Shown: positions 1-9,575, numbered from the stretch's first letter. The stretch is 41,108 bases of DNA from Geminisphaera colitermitum TAV2 (GCF_000171235.2 NZ_ABEA03000046.1:1-41108); one strand, 5' to 3'. Notes: generated by a model not told the origin, from the sequence alone. Numbers and translations are program-made.

Positions 1-16
1 GGAGTTTTGTTGTTTT

Positions 17-47
17 CTCCTCCGCGTCCTCCGCGCCTCCGCGTGAG
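17..47. repeat. Short near-tandem repeat (CTCCGCG units)
   Basis: Three near-tandem copies of CTCCGCG(T/C), spaced 8-9 bases, lie just downstream of the sulP stop. The same layout occurs at 3837-3871 with CTCTGTG units, so this looks like one arm of a related inverted element. No second arm is visible, and any partner would lie outside the window. Function unknown. Confidence 0.5.
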
Positions 48-97
48 TTTCTTGATGCTGTTGTTATATCTTTGAACGGAAAATTGTATCAGCTCCT

Positions 98-1861
98 TTA
101 CCCTGAAACGTCAGTCCCATTCCCCGTTCCCTCCATCGCCGCCTTCGCCTCGGGATACTCAAGAAAATACGCTGCCAGCGCCATGTGGCGCGTCGGGTAA
201 AGACGCATGTTGGACGCCAGCTCCACATGATTACGCTGCAACCACGCCCGCGCCTGCGCCGTGCGACCCGCGATCGCCAACACCATCCCCCGCACCTCCA
301 GTTCTTTCACCAAAGTCCGGATGGCGAACGCTCCCGTCAAATCCACCTCGCTCAACGACACCGCATCAATCACGACCCACTTGACCGGCGTTTCCTCGCC
401 CTCCACCAGACGCATCACCCGCTCCCGGAAGTAGTCCGCGTTGAAAAAAATCAACGGCGACTCAAACCGGTAAAACAACAACCCCGGCACCGAACGCGCC
501 TCTCCATGGTGGGCGATCTCGTAAAACCCGTCGCGCCCCGCGATTCGCCCCAGTCGCTGGTCCGTCGGCCTTGCCACCCGGCTCAGGAACCGCAGCAACG
601 CCAGCGACACCGCCAGCAGAATTCCCGGCATCACCCCGATGACGAGCACCCCCACCAACGTCGTCGTACCGATATAAAACTCCCCCCGGTCCAACCCCCG
701 CAACCGCCACAACGACGGCAAATCCAGCAGCCCCCACGACGCGCACAACAAAATCATCCCCAACGCCGACACCGGCAGCCACGCCAGCGGCCGCGTCAGG
801 CACAGCAACACCAGCACCATCACGCCCGCCCCCACGAGCGACACCATGCGCGTCTGTCCCCCCGCCGCATCGTTCACCGCCGTGCGCGAATCCGCCCCGC
901 TGATCGCAAACCCCTGCGACACCGCCGACGCCACATCCGCCACCCCCAACGCCAGAAACTCCCGGTTCGCATCCACATCGTAACCATTCTTCGCCGCAAA
1001 ACTCCGCCCCGTCAGCATGCTGCTGCAAAAACTCACCAGCGCCAGGCCCGCCGCCGCCGGCACCAAAATCCCCAGCGCATCCAGCGGCAGCGCCGGCCAG
1101 TGCAACCGCGGCAGACCCGCGTTCACAGGCCCGATGACCGCAACCCCATGCACCCAATAAAACCCCGCCGCAGTCGCCCCCGCCACCACCCCCGTCGCCC
1201 CCACCATGGCCACGAGCGCAGCCGGACCATTTTTCCAAAAAACCTTGCTCGCCACATACACACCCAGCGTCACGCCCGCCACCCCCAGCGTTGACCAATT
1301 GATGTCCCCCGCGTGCCTCGCAAACCACACCACCTGCCCGATAAACCCGCGCCCCCCGTCCGGCATCCCGCACACCTTGGTCAGTTGCCCCGCCATGATG
1401 CTGATCGCAACGCCATTGAGGAGCCCCGTCAGGATCGGTCGCGACAGAAAACTCGCCAGAAACCCCAGCCGGAACCGGCTCGCCAACATGCAAAAAACGC
1501 CCGTCAACAACGTCAGTGACACCGCCAGCGACGCATACCGGTCCGAACCCGCCGCCGCCAGCGGCAGCAACGTCGCCGAGATCATCGCGCACGTCGCCGC
1601 GTCCGGCCCCAGTATCAACTGCCGCGACGTCCCGAAAAACGCATAAACCACCATTGGCAGGATCGTGCTGTAAAGACCCACCACTGGCGGAAACCCCGCC
1701 AGTTGCGCGTAAGCCACCCCGACCGGCAACGCCACCGCCGCCACCGACAACCCCGCCGCCAGATCCTTTTTCCAAAACGCCCGTTCGTAATACAACAGAT
1801 CCGGCAGACCCGGCAGCCAGCGCGACAACCTTGAAAGCGAGTTTTTGATCGTAGAGGCCAA
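98..1861 (-). CDS. SulP family anion transporter with C-terminal STAS domain
   Basis: This 587-residue protein is a SulP/SLC26-type inner-membrane anion transporter (sulfate, bicarbonate or similar; the substrate cannot be read from sequence). About ten to twelve hydrophobic helices fill residues 30-430. The N-terminal stretch AAGLSVAAVALPVGVAYAQL and the following GLYSTILP are typical of the family. Residues 450-565 form a STAS domain (WVVIDAVSLSEVDLTGAFAI), the usual cytoplasmic regulatory end. Length is normal. It lies 87 bases downstream of the lysE-like gene on the same strand, so co-transcription is possible. Confidence 0.9.
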   Translation of the reverse strand: MASTIKNSLSRLSRWLPGLPDLLYYERAFWKKDLAAGLSVAAVALPVGVAYAQLAGFPPVVGLYSTILPMVVYAFFGTSRQLILGPDAATCAMISATLLPLAAAGSDRYASLAVSLTLLTGVFCMLASRFRLGFLASFLSRPILTGLLNGVAISIMAGQLTKVCGMPDGGRGFIGQVVWFARHAGDINWSTLGVAGVTLGVYVASKVFWKNGPAALVAMVGATGVVAGATAAGFYWVHGVAVIGPVNAGLPRLHWPALPLDALGILVPAAAGLALVSFCSSMLTGRSFAAKNGYDVDANREFLALGVADVASAVSQGFAISGADSRTAVNDAAGGQTRMVSLVGAGVMVLVLLCLTRPLAWLPVSALGMILLCASWGLLDLPSLWRLRGLDRGEFYIGTTTLVGVLVIGVMPGILLAVSLALLRFLSRVARPTDQRLGRIAGRDGFYEIAHHGEARSVPGLLFYRFESPLIFFNADYFRERVMRLVEGEETPVKWVVIDAVSLSEVDLTGAFAIRTLVKELEVRGMVLAIAGRTAQARAWLQRNHVELASNMRLYPTRHMALAAYFLEYPEAKAAMEGTGNGTDVSG

Positions 1862-1948
1862 GACCCCAACATCCCGCCCGTCCCCCCGTCCAAGGCAAGC
1901 CGCGAAACGCGCACGCTCTGCCTCCTCCCCTGCCCTCTCATCAATCCA

Positions 1949-2617
1949 TTAACCCCTCAAACTCTCCCACACCACCCAGGCGGCGAACCCAATCAAGACC
2001 ACCCCAAACGCCCGCGGCAGCCACCGTTGCGCCCGCGCCAGTTGCCGCGCCACGGGCGGAAACAACAACGCCCACGTAATCAACAACCACATGACCGCCC
2101 CGTGCGCCACCACCACCGACGGCATCAACACCCGCCACCCCCACGGCGAGTCCGCCGTGACGAATTGCGAAAACAAACTCACGAAAAAAACGAACACCTT
2201 TACATTGGTGACATTGCACAAAAACCCCTCCGCGAACCCCGCCGCCGCCTGCCCGCGCCCATCGCGCACGCCCCTGCCTTTGCGTTCATCCCCCCCCCCC
2301 CCCCCCCCTCTCGATGACGACGGTTCCGCCGCTACCTTGACGTCCGCCCTCGCCAGCAGCGCCTTCATGCCTAGCCAGGCCAGAAACACCGCGCCCGCAA
2401 GCTGGACGATCCGCAGCACAATGGACGGCGCCACCGCCAGCCCGAGCGACAACGCCAGCACCTGCACCGCCAGCCCCGCCGCAATGCCCCAGCCGGTTGC
2501 AAACGCACGCGCGCGGGAACCGCTCATGCTATTCTTGACGATGAGAAAAAAATCCGGCCCCGGGCTCAACAAGCCCACGGTCAAAATACCCAAAAGCGTT
2601 GCCAGTTGCGGATACAT
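1949..2617 (-). CDS. LysE/RhtB family amino-acid exporter
   Basis: A 222-residue inner-membrane protein of the LysE/RhtB exporter superfamily, which pumps amino acids or derivatives out of the cell. The N-terminus has the family pattern GILTVGLLSPGPDFFLIVKN, and five or six hydrophobic helices follow. The loop after helix 3 (about residues 98-120) is unusual: a run of 19 G on the coding strand encodes six glycines at about 104-109, in a charged linker that the family normally keeps short. The frame stays open through the run and the C-terminal helices are intact, so the gene reads as functional here. Its upstream region is made of repeat DNA. The substrate is unknown. Confidence 0.85.
   Translation of the reverse strand: MYPQLATLLGILTVGLLSPGPDFFLIVKNSMSGSRARAFATGWGIAAGLAVQVLALSLGLAVAPSIVLRIVQLAGAVFLAWLGMKALLARADVKVAAEPSSSRGGGGGGDERKGRGVRDGRGQAAAGFAEGFLCNVTNVKVFVFFVSLFSQFVTADSPWGWRVLMPSVVVAHGAVMWLLITWALLFPPVARQLARAQRWLPRAFGVVLIGFAAWVVWESLRG
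2290..2308. repeat. C19 homopolymer inside the lysE-like gene
   Basis: Nineteen consecutive C (G on the coding strand) lie in a cytoplasmic-loop region of the exporter gene. At this length the frame is open. A change of one base would truncate the last three helices. It is the longest homopolymer in the window. Confidence 0.9.
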
Positions 2618-2624
2618 GCCGGCC

Positions 2625-2842
2625 TGAAAAAGCCGAAAACCTGAAACCTGAAAAGCTGAAATCAGAATTAGGTGTCGCCTGCGGATATCCGGCTGCTTGG
2701 TTTCAACGTTTCAGTTTTTCAACGTTTCAGTGTTCAGCATTCAGCATTCGGAGTTCAGCGTTTAATGTTCAGCGTTTAATGTTTAATGTTTAATGTTTTC
2801 CGACATTCAGCCTTTCAGTTCTCAGTTCTCAGCCTTCAGCCT
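2625..2842. repeat. Inverted-arm repeat with strict 7-base period (TTCAGCG/TTTAATG)
   Basis: The stretch between the divergent lysE-like and peptidase genes is almost entirely repeat. The left arm (about 2625-2667) has CTGAAA units and the right arm (about 2699-2842) has TTTCAG/TTCAGC units, so the arms are inverted. From 2733 to 2795 nine units follow in exact 7-base phase, each beginning TT and mostly fitting TTNRRYG (TTCAGCA, TTCAGCG, TTTAATG). No conventional promoter is obvious, so the promoters for both neighbours must lie within or beside the repeat. Confidence 0.8.
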
Positions 2843-2849
2843 TTTCCCA

Positions 2850-3554
2850 ATGATGCCCACCCACCGCGGCTCGCTCCGCCTCTTTCGCTTCGCCGGTATT
2901 GACGTGTTTCTGCACTGGTCATGGTTCCTCGTCGCCGTCTATTCGCTCTCGACCCGCGTGAACTACTACCACTCGCCCCTGTGGAACGTCCTCGAATACC
3001 TCGGCCTCTTCGTCATCGTGCTCCTGCACGAATTTGGCCACGCGCTGGCCTGCCGCCAAACCGGAGGCGAGGCCAACCTGATTGTGCTCTGGCCCCTCGG
3101 CGGCGTCGCCTACGTCAACCCCCCGCAACGCCCCGGCGCCACCCTGTGGAGCATCGTGGCCGGCCCCCTCGTCAACGTCGTCCTCCTCCCTGTGTTCTTC
3201 GCCGCCGCCTGGCTGGCCGAGTCGAGTGGCCTCACCGCGCGCGTGCCCGACACGGCGGAGTTTTTCGGCACCCTGTTCCGGATCAACCTCGTGCTCCTCG
3301 TGTTCAACCTGCTCCCCTGTTACCCGCTTGATGGCGGACAGATTTTGCGGTCCCTGCTTTGGTTCCCGCTCGGACAGGCGCGCAGCCTGCTCGTGGCCTC
3401 CGCCATCGGATTGGCGGGCGGCGTCGTCCTGCTCGGACTCGCCTGGGCCTTCGGCGTGCTCTCCGTCTGGATCGCCATCCTGATGGCCTTCTTGATGATG
3501 AACAGTTGGCAAGGTTTTCAATACGCCCGCGCCATGATGCGCATTGGAAATTAA
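2850..3554 (+). CDS. Site-2 protease family (M50) membrane metallopeptidase
   Basis: An integral-membrane zinc protease of the M50/site-2 family, which cuts substrates inside the membrane. The zinc motif HEFGH lies at about residues 60-64. The third ligand region NLLPCYPLDGGQ matches the family NxxPxxPLDGG motif. About six hydrophobic helices are seen and no PDZ domain, as in the short Rip/SpoIVFB-like branch. Start: two adjacent ATG codons at 2850 and 2853 begin a natural N-terminus (MMPTHRG). The upstream in-frame ATG at 2793 would add 19 residues encoded only by the heptamer repeat, so it is rejected. Length is about 234 residues. The substrate is unknown. Confidence 0.85.
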   Translation: MMPTHRGSLRLFRFAGIDVFLHWSWFLVAVYSLSTRVNYYHSPLWNVLEYLGLFVIVLLHEFGHALACRQTGGEANLIVLWPLGGVAYVNPPQRPGATLWSIVAGPLVNVVLLPVFFAAAWLAESSGLTARVPDTAEFFGTLFRINLVLLVFNLLPCYPLDGGQILRSLLWFPLGQARSLLVASAIGLAGGVVLLGLAWAFGVLSVWIAILMAFLMMNSWQGFQYARAMMRIGN

Positions 3555-3915
3555 TAATTAAAAATTAATAATTAAGAATGAGAAGCCTCCGTCCCCCACA
3601 CACACCACCATCTCCCATCCATCTCAAACCTCAGTCCGCCGGAACTCCTTCTCCCAATTCTTAAGGGAGGTTCTAAAAATCAGAAATTACACAGAGATCA
3701 CAGAGAAGGCACAGAGTTCAGGGAGGACAAAACGACTTTGCTCCTTTTTCCGTAAAAAATATTATTTTATTTATAATAAATGAATTACAGAGACATTCAT
3801 TCGCGAGGAAAATGTCCTTCCACCGGACAGGCCTCCCCAAACTCTGTGCCTCCTCTGTGTCCTCTGTGTAATTTTTAGAAGTTCCCTTAATTATTAATTC
3901 TTAATTATTAATTTC
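3547..3915. repeat. Large nested inverted repeat
   Basis: This fills the 365-base gap between the peptidase and yifB genes, and no gene is seen in it. The outer arms (about 3545-3574 and 3886-3915) are AT-only TTAATAATTAA units, inverted with one mismatch over about 30 bases. The inner arms (about 3661-3728 and 3822-3890) are inverted and contain TTAAGGGA, TTCTAAAAAT and three CACAGAG units each. The middle (3729-3821) is AT-rich unique sequence. The form suggests a non-autonomous mobile element or nested insertions. It could also act as a bidirectional hairpin or terminator. Confidence 0.75.
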
Positions 3916-3919
3916 CACT

Positions 3920-5458
3920 ATGCTCTCCACCCTCCTCTCCGCCGCCCTCAACGGAATTGAAGCCCAGCCCGTCCACATCGAAGTCAACACCGGCGAACGT
4001 GGAGAATGGAAAATCATCATGGTGGGCCTGCCCGACTCCGCCGTGAAGGAATCCGACGACCGCGTCATTTCCGCCCTCAACAACAGCGGTTTTACCCCCC
4101 CGCGCACCCGCACCACCATCAACCTTGCCCCCGGCGACCTCCGCAAAGAAGGCCCCTTTTACGACCTCCCCATCGCCCTCGGCATGCTCGTGGCCACCGG
4201 CCAGATCACCGCCCCCGCCATCGGTGACTACCTCATCGCCGGCGAACTCGCCCTCTCCGGCGCAACCCGGCCCGTGCGCGGCGCCCTCGCCATCGCCCGC
4301 CTCGCCCGCTCCCTCGGCTGCCGCGGACTCATCCTCCCCGTTGCCTCCGCCGCCGAAGCCGCCCTCGTCGAAGGCCTTGATGTGTTCGCCGTAAAATCAC
4401 TCGCCGAAGCCGCCGCCTTCCTCGGCGGACAAACCACCCTTGCCCCCTGCGACCACGCCCAAGCCCTCCGCCTCCTCCAAACCGCCGACCCTCACACCGG
4501 CGATTTTGCCGAAGTCAAAGGCCAGCATGCCCTGCGCCGCGCCGTCGAAGTCGCCGTCGCTGGCAACCACAACCTCATCATGGTCGGCCCCCCCGGCTCG
4601 GGAAAATCAATGATTGCCAAGCGCGTCCCCACGATCATGCCCTCCCCCACCCTCGACGAATCCCTCGAAATCCTCGCCATCCACTCCGCCGCCGGCCAAA
4701 CCCTCTCGCACGCCACCGGCTTCGGTCAGCGCCCCGTGCGCGCCCCGCACCACACCATCTCCGACGTCGGACTCCTTGGCGGCGGCACCATTCCCGGCCC
4801 CGGCGAAATCTCGCTCGCCCACCACGGCGTCCTCTTCCTCGACGAACTCCCCGAGTTCAAACGCTCCGCCCTCGAAGTCCTCCGCCAGCCCCTGGAGGAA
4901 GGCGCCGTCACCATCTCCCGCAGCGCCGGCAAAGTCACCCTCCCCTGCGCCTTCATGCTCGTTGCCGCCATGAACCCCTGCCCCTGCGGCTACCTCGGCG
5001 ACCCGAAACACGAATGCCGCTGCACCCCCACTCAAATCCAACGCTACCGCGCCCGCATCAGCGGCCCCCTCCTCGACCGCATTGACATCCACATCGAAGC
5101 CCCTGCGCTCAGCATCAACGAATTGCGCAACACCACGCCCGGCGAGACCTCTTCCACCATGCGCGAGCGCGTGCAAACCGCGCGCAACCGCCAGCTTGCG
5201 CGTTTTCGTGGCACCCGCACCCTCTCCAACGCCCGCATGACGCACGCGCAAATCCGCGACCACATCCCGCTCGATTCGACACTTGGCGACATGTTGCAAG
5301 CCGCCATGGAGCAATTATCCCTCTCCGCCCGCGCCTACGACCGCATCCTCAAGGTGGCCCGCACGATAGCCGACCTGGCCGCCAGCGACCACGTCCAATC
5401 CAACCACCTCCTCGAAGCCATCCAATACCGCAGCCTCGACCGCAACCTGTTCTATTAG
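3920..5458 (+). CDS. YifB/ComM family AAA+ ATPase (Mg-chelatase-like)
   Basis: A 512-residue cytosolic protein of the YifB/ComM family. ComM in Vibrio is a hexameric helicase promoting branch migration during natural transformation, and most homologs are assumed to act in DNA uptake or recombination. Seen here: an N-terminal Lon-substrate-domain-like ChlI region (1-190, [15 protein letters not shown]), Walker A GPPGSGKS at 223-230, Walker [12 protein letters not shown] near 305, a cysteine cluster [10 protein letters not shown]...CRC near 355-375, and the C-terminal Mg-chelatase domain ([21 protein letters not shown]). Length is normal. The ATG at 3920 lies just after the inverted repeat, with no clear Shine-Dalgarno. 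Confidence 0.93.
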   Translation: MLSTLLSAALNGIEAQPVHIEVNTGERGEWKIIMVGLPDSAVKESDDRVISALNNSGFTPPRTRTTINLAPGDLRKEGPFYDLPIALGMLVATGQITAPAIGDYLIAGELALSGATRPVRGALAIARLARSLGCRGLILPVASAAEAALVEGLDVFAVKSLAEAAAFLGGQTTLAPCDHAQALRLLQTADPHTGDFAEVKGQHALRRAVEVAVAGNHNLIMVGPPGSGKSMIAKRVPTIMPSPTLDESLEILAIHSAAGQTLSHATGFGQRPVRAPHHTISDVGLLGGGTIPGPGEISLAHHGVLFLDELPEFKRSALEVLRQPLEEGAVTISRSAGKVTLPCAFMLVAAMNPCPCGYLGDPKHECRCTPTQIQRYRARISGPLLDRIDIHIEAPALSINELRNTTPGETSSTMRERVQTARNRQLARFRGTRTLSNARMTHAQIRDHIPLDSTLGDMLQAAMEQLSLSARAYDRILKVARTIADLAASDHVQSNHLLEAIQYRSLDRNLFY

Positions 5459-5480
5459 GCTGATGATTACGCGAAACGTC

Positions 5481-5703
5481 GTGGCGCGGGCGTCCCGCCC
5501 GCAACGTGCTTCCCGTAGCGCAGGCGTCTCGCCTGCAATCCATAGGTTGCGCGAAGCGCGGTGCTCTCTTCTGCTTTTTGCTGATTGTGTTATTTGGGAA
5601 AGCGGCGCTTCGCGCAATAGACTGACTTGCAGGCAGGATGCCTGCGCTACGCACGGAGCGGGCGTCCCGCCCGCACTCGGAGTCGGCAGGATGCCGACGG
5701 TCC
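5481..5703. repeat. REPIN-like element: nested inverted palindromes
   Basis: This lies in the 486-base gap between yifB and the TPR gene, and no gene is seen. Palindromes with arms GCGGGCG/CGCCCGC (5486-5502, 5658-5674) and GCAGGCG/CGCCTGC (5520-5536, with its inverted partner 5629-5645) sit in mirror order around a 45-base AT-richer centre, with GCGCGAAGCGC/GCGCTTCGCGC next to the centre. The inner palindromes are preceded by GTAG in each orientation (5515 and, inverted, 5647-5650). That is the head recognised by REP-associated tyrosine transposases. A further perfect palindrome (GTCGGCA...TGCCGAC) lies at 5687-5703. Confidence 0.8.
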
Positions 5704-5733
5704 CAAGCTGAGTGGTGTAGCCGTCGTCTTAAC

Positions 5734-5909
5734 GGTAGGGAGGCCTTTGTGCCCTCTGCCGAGGGCAGCCCTTCGGGCCATCGCCTCCGGCGATGCCATC
5801 TCCGCGCTGCTGCGCTCCGTCCGAGTCCTCCGAAACCACGCTCCATCTACCTATGAATTTCGCATCCTCACACTACGCACGGCGGAGGCCTCGGAGAGGC
5901 CTCCCTACC
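5734..5909. repeat. REPIN-like element with 13-base terminal inverted repeats
   Basis: It begins GGTAGGGAGGCCT (5734-5746) and ends with the exact reverse complement (5897-5909). The right end contains a perfect 9-base-arm palindrome (5884-5904). Inside are further hairpins, for example CATCGCC...GGCGATG at 5779-5795. The last 30 bases through 5911 are identical to 13051-13080, at another element. No coding potential is seen. It lies downstream of the TPR gene stop. Confidence 0.8.
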
Positions 5910-5944
5910 AGGTAGCAAATGGCTCCAGCTTAAATGAAATTGCT

Positions 5945-7705
5945 CTAAATCCGCCGTTCCTCGGGCAGCAGGATCAACTTTTTTGCTGCCTCGGTAGCGT
6001 TTTCCGCATCCGTGCGACGGCCTTTGGCGGAATAAATGAGCGCGGCCCAATACGCGACTTCCGGGAGGGAGCGCTGGGCGGGCGTGAGGCGGTCGAGAAC
6101 AGCGGCGGCGTCATCGATTTTGTGGTTGCGACGCAGCCAGGCGGCGCGAGCGGCGGCCAGCAGGGCGGGATGCGAGGCGGGGGCGGGGGCGGCGGCGGCT
6201 TGCTCAAGCAGGACGCGGGCGCGGGTGTCAAAATTGGCGGGAGCCGGCACAAGCGCGATACCGGTGCGTATCCAAAGATTGACGACAGAGGCGTCGCCCG
6301 GCTCCGCGGCCAGCCAACGCTCGGCGAGCGCCCAGAGGCGGGCCGTCTGACCGCGGGCGATGAACTGGTCGCGCAGCGCGGCGTAGGCCCAGCGGGCGCC
6401 GGGCTGCCGGTGAATGACGGCTTCAAGAGCGGCCTCGGTCCAGTCGGGCTCGCGCCAGGCGGAAGCGAGGCGGGCGAGGATGGCGAGGGTGTTGTTGCCG
6501 ATGTCGGGCGAGGAAGCGAGGGCGGCGTTGATGGCATCGGTCCAGGTCTCGCGGGCCCGGGCTTCCTTGCCGAGAAGGCGCTGCTGGCGGGCGGCCACGG
6601 CGAGGAGGGCCACACCGCCATCGACGCCGCCAAGCGCGCCTTCGTGGATCAGGTGGATGGCGCGGGGGAGATCGTCGGCCTCGGCGGCGAGTTCGGTGGT
6701 GATGGAGAGCACGGCGCGGTCGCGGCGCGTGGATTCGGGCAGCGAATCAATCCAGAATAGCGCTTCAGGACCGCGGCGGATGTCACCCAGCCAGCGGGCA
6801 AGCAGGGCAACGTCAGAAGGACGGCGGGAGGCGGCACGTTTGAGCGTGGCGGCAAGCTGGTCGAAGGTGGGCGTGGCGGCATCGGGGGACGCCTCTTCAG
6901 CCTTCAGCCCTTCAGCCTTCAGGTTTTTGCCGATGAGACGGGCAACCACGGCGGCACGATTAGCGTCGCGCTGGCGGGCGGCGTGTTTGAGGAGTTCGAG
7001 CGCGACGGGGATCTGCACGTCGGGCTCGGCGAGGAGGGTTTCGAGTTCGGTGAGGGCGGCGGAGCGGCGGACGGGATCGGGGCTCCAGAGACGGACAATG
7101 GCGAGGTTGAAGCGGGCGCTGGCACTGGCGCCGCCATTGGCGGCTTCGAGCTTGATGAGGGTTTCGAGGTGTTGCTCGACGGCCTCGGTGTCGCCGAGGG
7201 TCATGGCGAGGGTGGCGGCGATGCGCTGGTAGGCGGCGTCGGTGACGGCGCGTTCGCCGGCTTGATTGATGGCATCACGCGCCTGGGCAACCTGCCCAAA
7301 ACGAAGGGCGTCGGTGGCGAAGGCGAGGCGGGCGGAGAGATCGTCGGGGGCGAGACGCACGACGTTTTCGCGCGCCACGAGGGTGTTGCGCAGATCGATG
7401 TCGGCGAGGTGCCGGGCGACTTCGCGCCACGTGTCGCTGTCGCCGGGGGCGAGTTGCGTGGCGCGTTGCAGGGCGAGCAGGAGGTTGCGGTAGTCATGCT
7501 CGACGGCAAATTGCGAGGCCTGCCGGAGCGCCTGACGGTGACGCCATTTGTTCCAGGCGGGCTTGAAAAGAAAGGCGGCGGGCACAGCGACCACGATGAG
7601 CACGACGAGGATCGCAACGGTGACGAAGCGTTTCTGCTCTCCGTGCGAAAGGCGGTCCCAGTATTCACGGAACCGCTCCCTTGTGGTAGAAAAGAAGCTT
7701 GGCAT
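5945..7705 (-). CDS. Membrane-anchored tetratricopeptide-like protein, unknown function
   Basis: A 586-residue protein with a short cytoplasmic N-terminus, one membrane helix at about residues 27-50 ([20 protein letters not shown]), and then a long helical part rich in Ala, Leu and Arg with loose TPR/SEL1-like spacing ([45 protein letters not shown]). It is probably a scaffold or binding protein outside the inner membrane. The ATG at 7705 is chosen because the upstream 66 in-frame codons are the antisense of the ATP-grasp leader. Residues near 265-275 (KAEGLKAEE) come from a TTCAGCC heptamer array, so the repeat has entered the coding frame. Specific function not recognised. Confidence 0.75.
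   Translation of the reverse strand: MPSFFSTTRERFREYWDRLSHGEQKRFVTVAILVVLIVVAVPAAFLFKPAWNKWRHRQALRQASQFAVEHDYRNLLLALQRATQLAPGDSDTWREVARHLADIDLRNTLVARENVVRLAPDDLSARLAFATDALRFGQVAQARDAINQAGERAVTDAAYQRIAATLAMTLGDTEAVEQHLETLIKLEAANGGASASARFNLAIVRLWSPDPVRRSAALTELETLLAEPDVQIPVALELLKHAARQRDANRAAVVARLIGKNLKAEGLKAEEASPDAATPTFDQLAATLKRAASRRPSDVALLARWLGDIRRGPEALFWIDSLPESTRRDRAVLSITTELAAEADDLPRAIHLIHEGALGGVDGGVALLAVAARQQRLLGKEARARETWTDAINAALASSPDIGNNTLAILARLASAWREPDWTEAALEAVIHRQPGARWAYAALRDQFIARGQTARLWALAERWLAAEPGDASVVNLWIRTGIALVPAPANFDTRARVLLEQAAAAPAPASHPALLAAARAAWLRRNHKIDDAAAVLDRLTPAQRSLPEVAYWAALIYSAKGRRTDAENATEAAKKLILLPEERRI
6895..6923. repeat. TTCAGCC heptamer array inside the TPR gene
   Basis: Four TTCAG(C/G)C-type units with spacings 7, 8 and 7 lie inside the coding frame and give a small Lys-Ala-Glu-Gly-Leu repeat in the protein. 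The units belong to the same TT-starting family as those at 2733-2795. Only one arm is seen here. Confidence 0.75.
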
Positions 7706-7767
7706 TGAGTGAGTCAAACCAGTTATCCGGACACGGCGCACTAGCAAGCGTTCGCCCAAAACAACCT

Positions 7768-7778
7768 CCCCCCCCCCC
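7768..7778. repeat. C11 homopolymer in a divergent intergenic region
   Basis: Eleven C between the divergent starts of the TPR gene (7705) and the ATP-grasp gene (7924). Changes in length here could alter promoter spacing for either gene. No promoter was identified with confidence. Confidence 0.8.
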
Positions 7779-7923
7779 TGCCCTTCCTCTGCGTCCGAAA
7801 TCCAGTCCCGCGAAAAAACGTAACACGCAAACCTGTTGCCGCACGCCAAGTTGGGCTGTTTCCAAAATAAAAAAAAGCCCCGCCCCGCTTGCTGTGCACG
7901 CAACCTGCTTTCCGGCGATACTC

Positions 7924-9575
7924 ATGCTGCCAACCGCATCCACGTCCCCGCAGACCACCATCACACCCGCCACTCCCCCCCCCCCCCCCCCCATCACGAC
8001 CCGCGACCGTCCGGCAGCCCCGCCGCCGCCGTTGTCGTCGTCGTTGCCCGAAACATTTTCGGGTTATGCGCCGGGCGAGTTCTTCGACGAAATGTTCACG
8101 ACCGAGGGCAACATCCGCCCGCATTATCGCAAATTCGTGCAACGCTTCGGCAACGTCACACGCGAAGATTTTGAAGCCAAACGCCACTCCATCGATTTCA
8201 TGTTCCTGCGCCAAGGCGTCACCTTCAACGTGTATGGCGACTCGCAGGGTGCCGAACGCGTGTTCCCCTTCGACCTCATGCCGCGCATCATCTCGGCCTC
8301 CGAATGGGAAAAAATCGAAGCCGGACTCATCCAGCGCATCACCGCGCTCAACCTCTTCCTGCACGACATCTATCACGAACAACGCATCCTCAAGGACGGC
8401 GTCATCCCGCCCTTCTACGTGCTTTCGGCCAAACACTTCCGGCGCGAATTCGTGAACTTCCGCGTCCCCGGCGACATCTACATCCACATCTGCGGCACCG
8501 ACCTGATCCGCGGTGCGGACGGCGGCTACCTGGTGCTCGAAGACAACGCCCGCTGCCCCTCCGGCGTCAGCTACGTGCTCGAAAACCGCCGCGCCATGAA
8601 ACGCTCGTTCCCCGACATTTTTGAGTCCGTCGGCGTGCGCCCCGTAAGCGTGTATCCCAACGAACTCCTGGAAGTGCTCCAGCACATCGCGCCTGCCGGC
8701 GTGCCCGATCCCACCGTGGTGCTCCTCACGCCCGGACCCTACAACAGCGCCTACTTTGAGCACACCTCGCTCGCCCGCCAGATGGGCATCGAGATCGTCG
8801 AAGGCCGCGACCTCGTCGTGCGCGACCAGCGCGTGTGCATGCGCACCACCAAGGGACTCCGACCCGTGCACGTCATCTACCGCCGCATTGACGACGATTT
8901 TCTCGATCCCACCGTTTTCCGGCCCGACTCCGCGCTTGGCGTCCCCGGCCTCATCCACGCCTACCGCGCCGGCCACGTCTCGCTCGCCAACTCCATCGGC
9001 ACCGGCCTCGCGGACGACAAGGTCATGTATTATTTCGTCCCGCGCATCATCAAATACTACCTCGACCAAGACCCACTCCTGCCCAACGTGCCCACCTACC
9101 TCGCCAGCGAGGACAAAGACCGCGCCTACATCCTGCAAAACCTCGACAAGCTCGTGGTCAAAGCCGCCAACGAAGCCGGCGGCTACGGCATGCTCATGGG
9201 ACCGCAGGCAAGCATGGCCGAACGCGAAAAATTCCGCCGTCTCATCGAAGCCGATCCGCGCAACTACATCGCGCAACCCATGATCTCGCTCTCACGCCAC
9301 CCGACCTACATCGACGCCGCCGTCACTGCCACGGCGGGAGGCGCAGGGGGGGGGGGGGGGAAGGGGCCATCCCGTCCGCCGCCACCGCCGCGCCCTCGCC
9401 CGGCGCCTTCGAGGGACGCCACATCGACCTGCGTCCCTTCATCCTCTACGGCAAAAAAACCAGTGTCATCCCCGGCGGCCTCACCCGCGTCGCCCTCCGC
9501 CGCGATTCCCTCGTCGTCAACTCCTCCCAAGGCGGCGGCAGCAAGGACACCTGGGTCCTGTATGGAGACGAGTAG
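7924..9575 (+). CDS. Circularly permuted ATP-grasp type 2 protein (DUF404/DUF407), frameshifted
   Basis: ATP-grasp enzyme of the circularly permuted class, predicted to ligate amino acids or peptides using ATP. The body matches the family: [90 protein letters not shown]. The family C-terminus ([35 protein letters not shown], stop 9573-9575) is present but one frame off. The break is at a run of 15 G (9346-9360); 16 or 13 G would restore a 550-residue protein. The start is uncertain. ATG 7924 is followed by an 18-C run giving six prolines, and a TTG start after the run is possible. First gene of a cassette with alpha-E and transglutaminase genes. Confidence 0.85.
7975..7992. repeat. C18 homopolymer near the ATP-grasp start codon
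   Basis: Eighteen C, read as six proline codons when translation starts at ATG 7924. Its length decides whether that ATG is in frame with the conserved body that begins near 8050. A candidate phase-variable tract. Confidence 0.85.
9346..9360. repeat. G15 homopolymer at the ATP-grasp frameshift
   Basis: Fifteen G between TATAGGA and EGAIPS-type coding. The conserved C-terminus lies in the next frame, so this length gives a protein with a non-homologous Pro/Ser-rich tail ending at 9603. One base more, or two fewer, restores the family C-terminus. Confidence 0.9.

Noticed and set aside
185-1898. Long open frames over sulP on the opposite strand and in a second frame
   Set aside because: Low-complexity Arg/His/Pro or Gly-rich translations typical of antisense or shifted GC-rich DNA; the SulP frame explains the region.
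2733-2795. CRISPR array
   Set aside because: Units are 7 bases with no spacers; no Cas gene is present.
7699-7923. N-terminal extension of the ATP-grasp protein to 7699
   Set aside because: The added residues are antisense of the TPR gene start and lie in low-complexity DNA with no family support.
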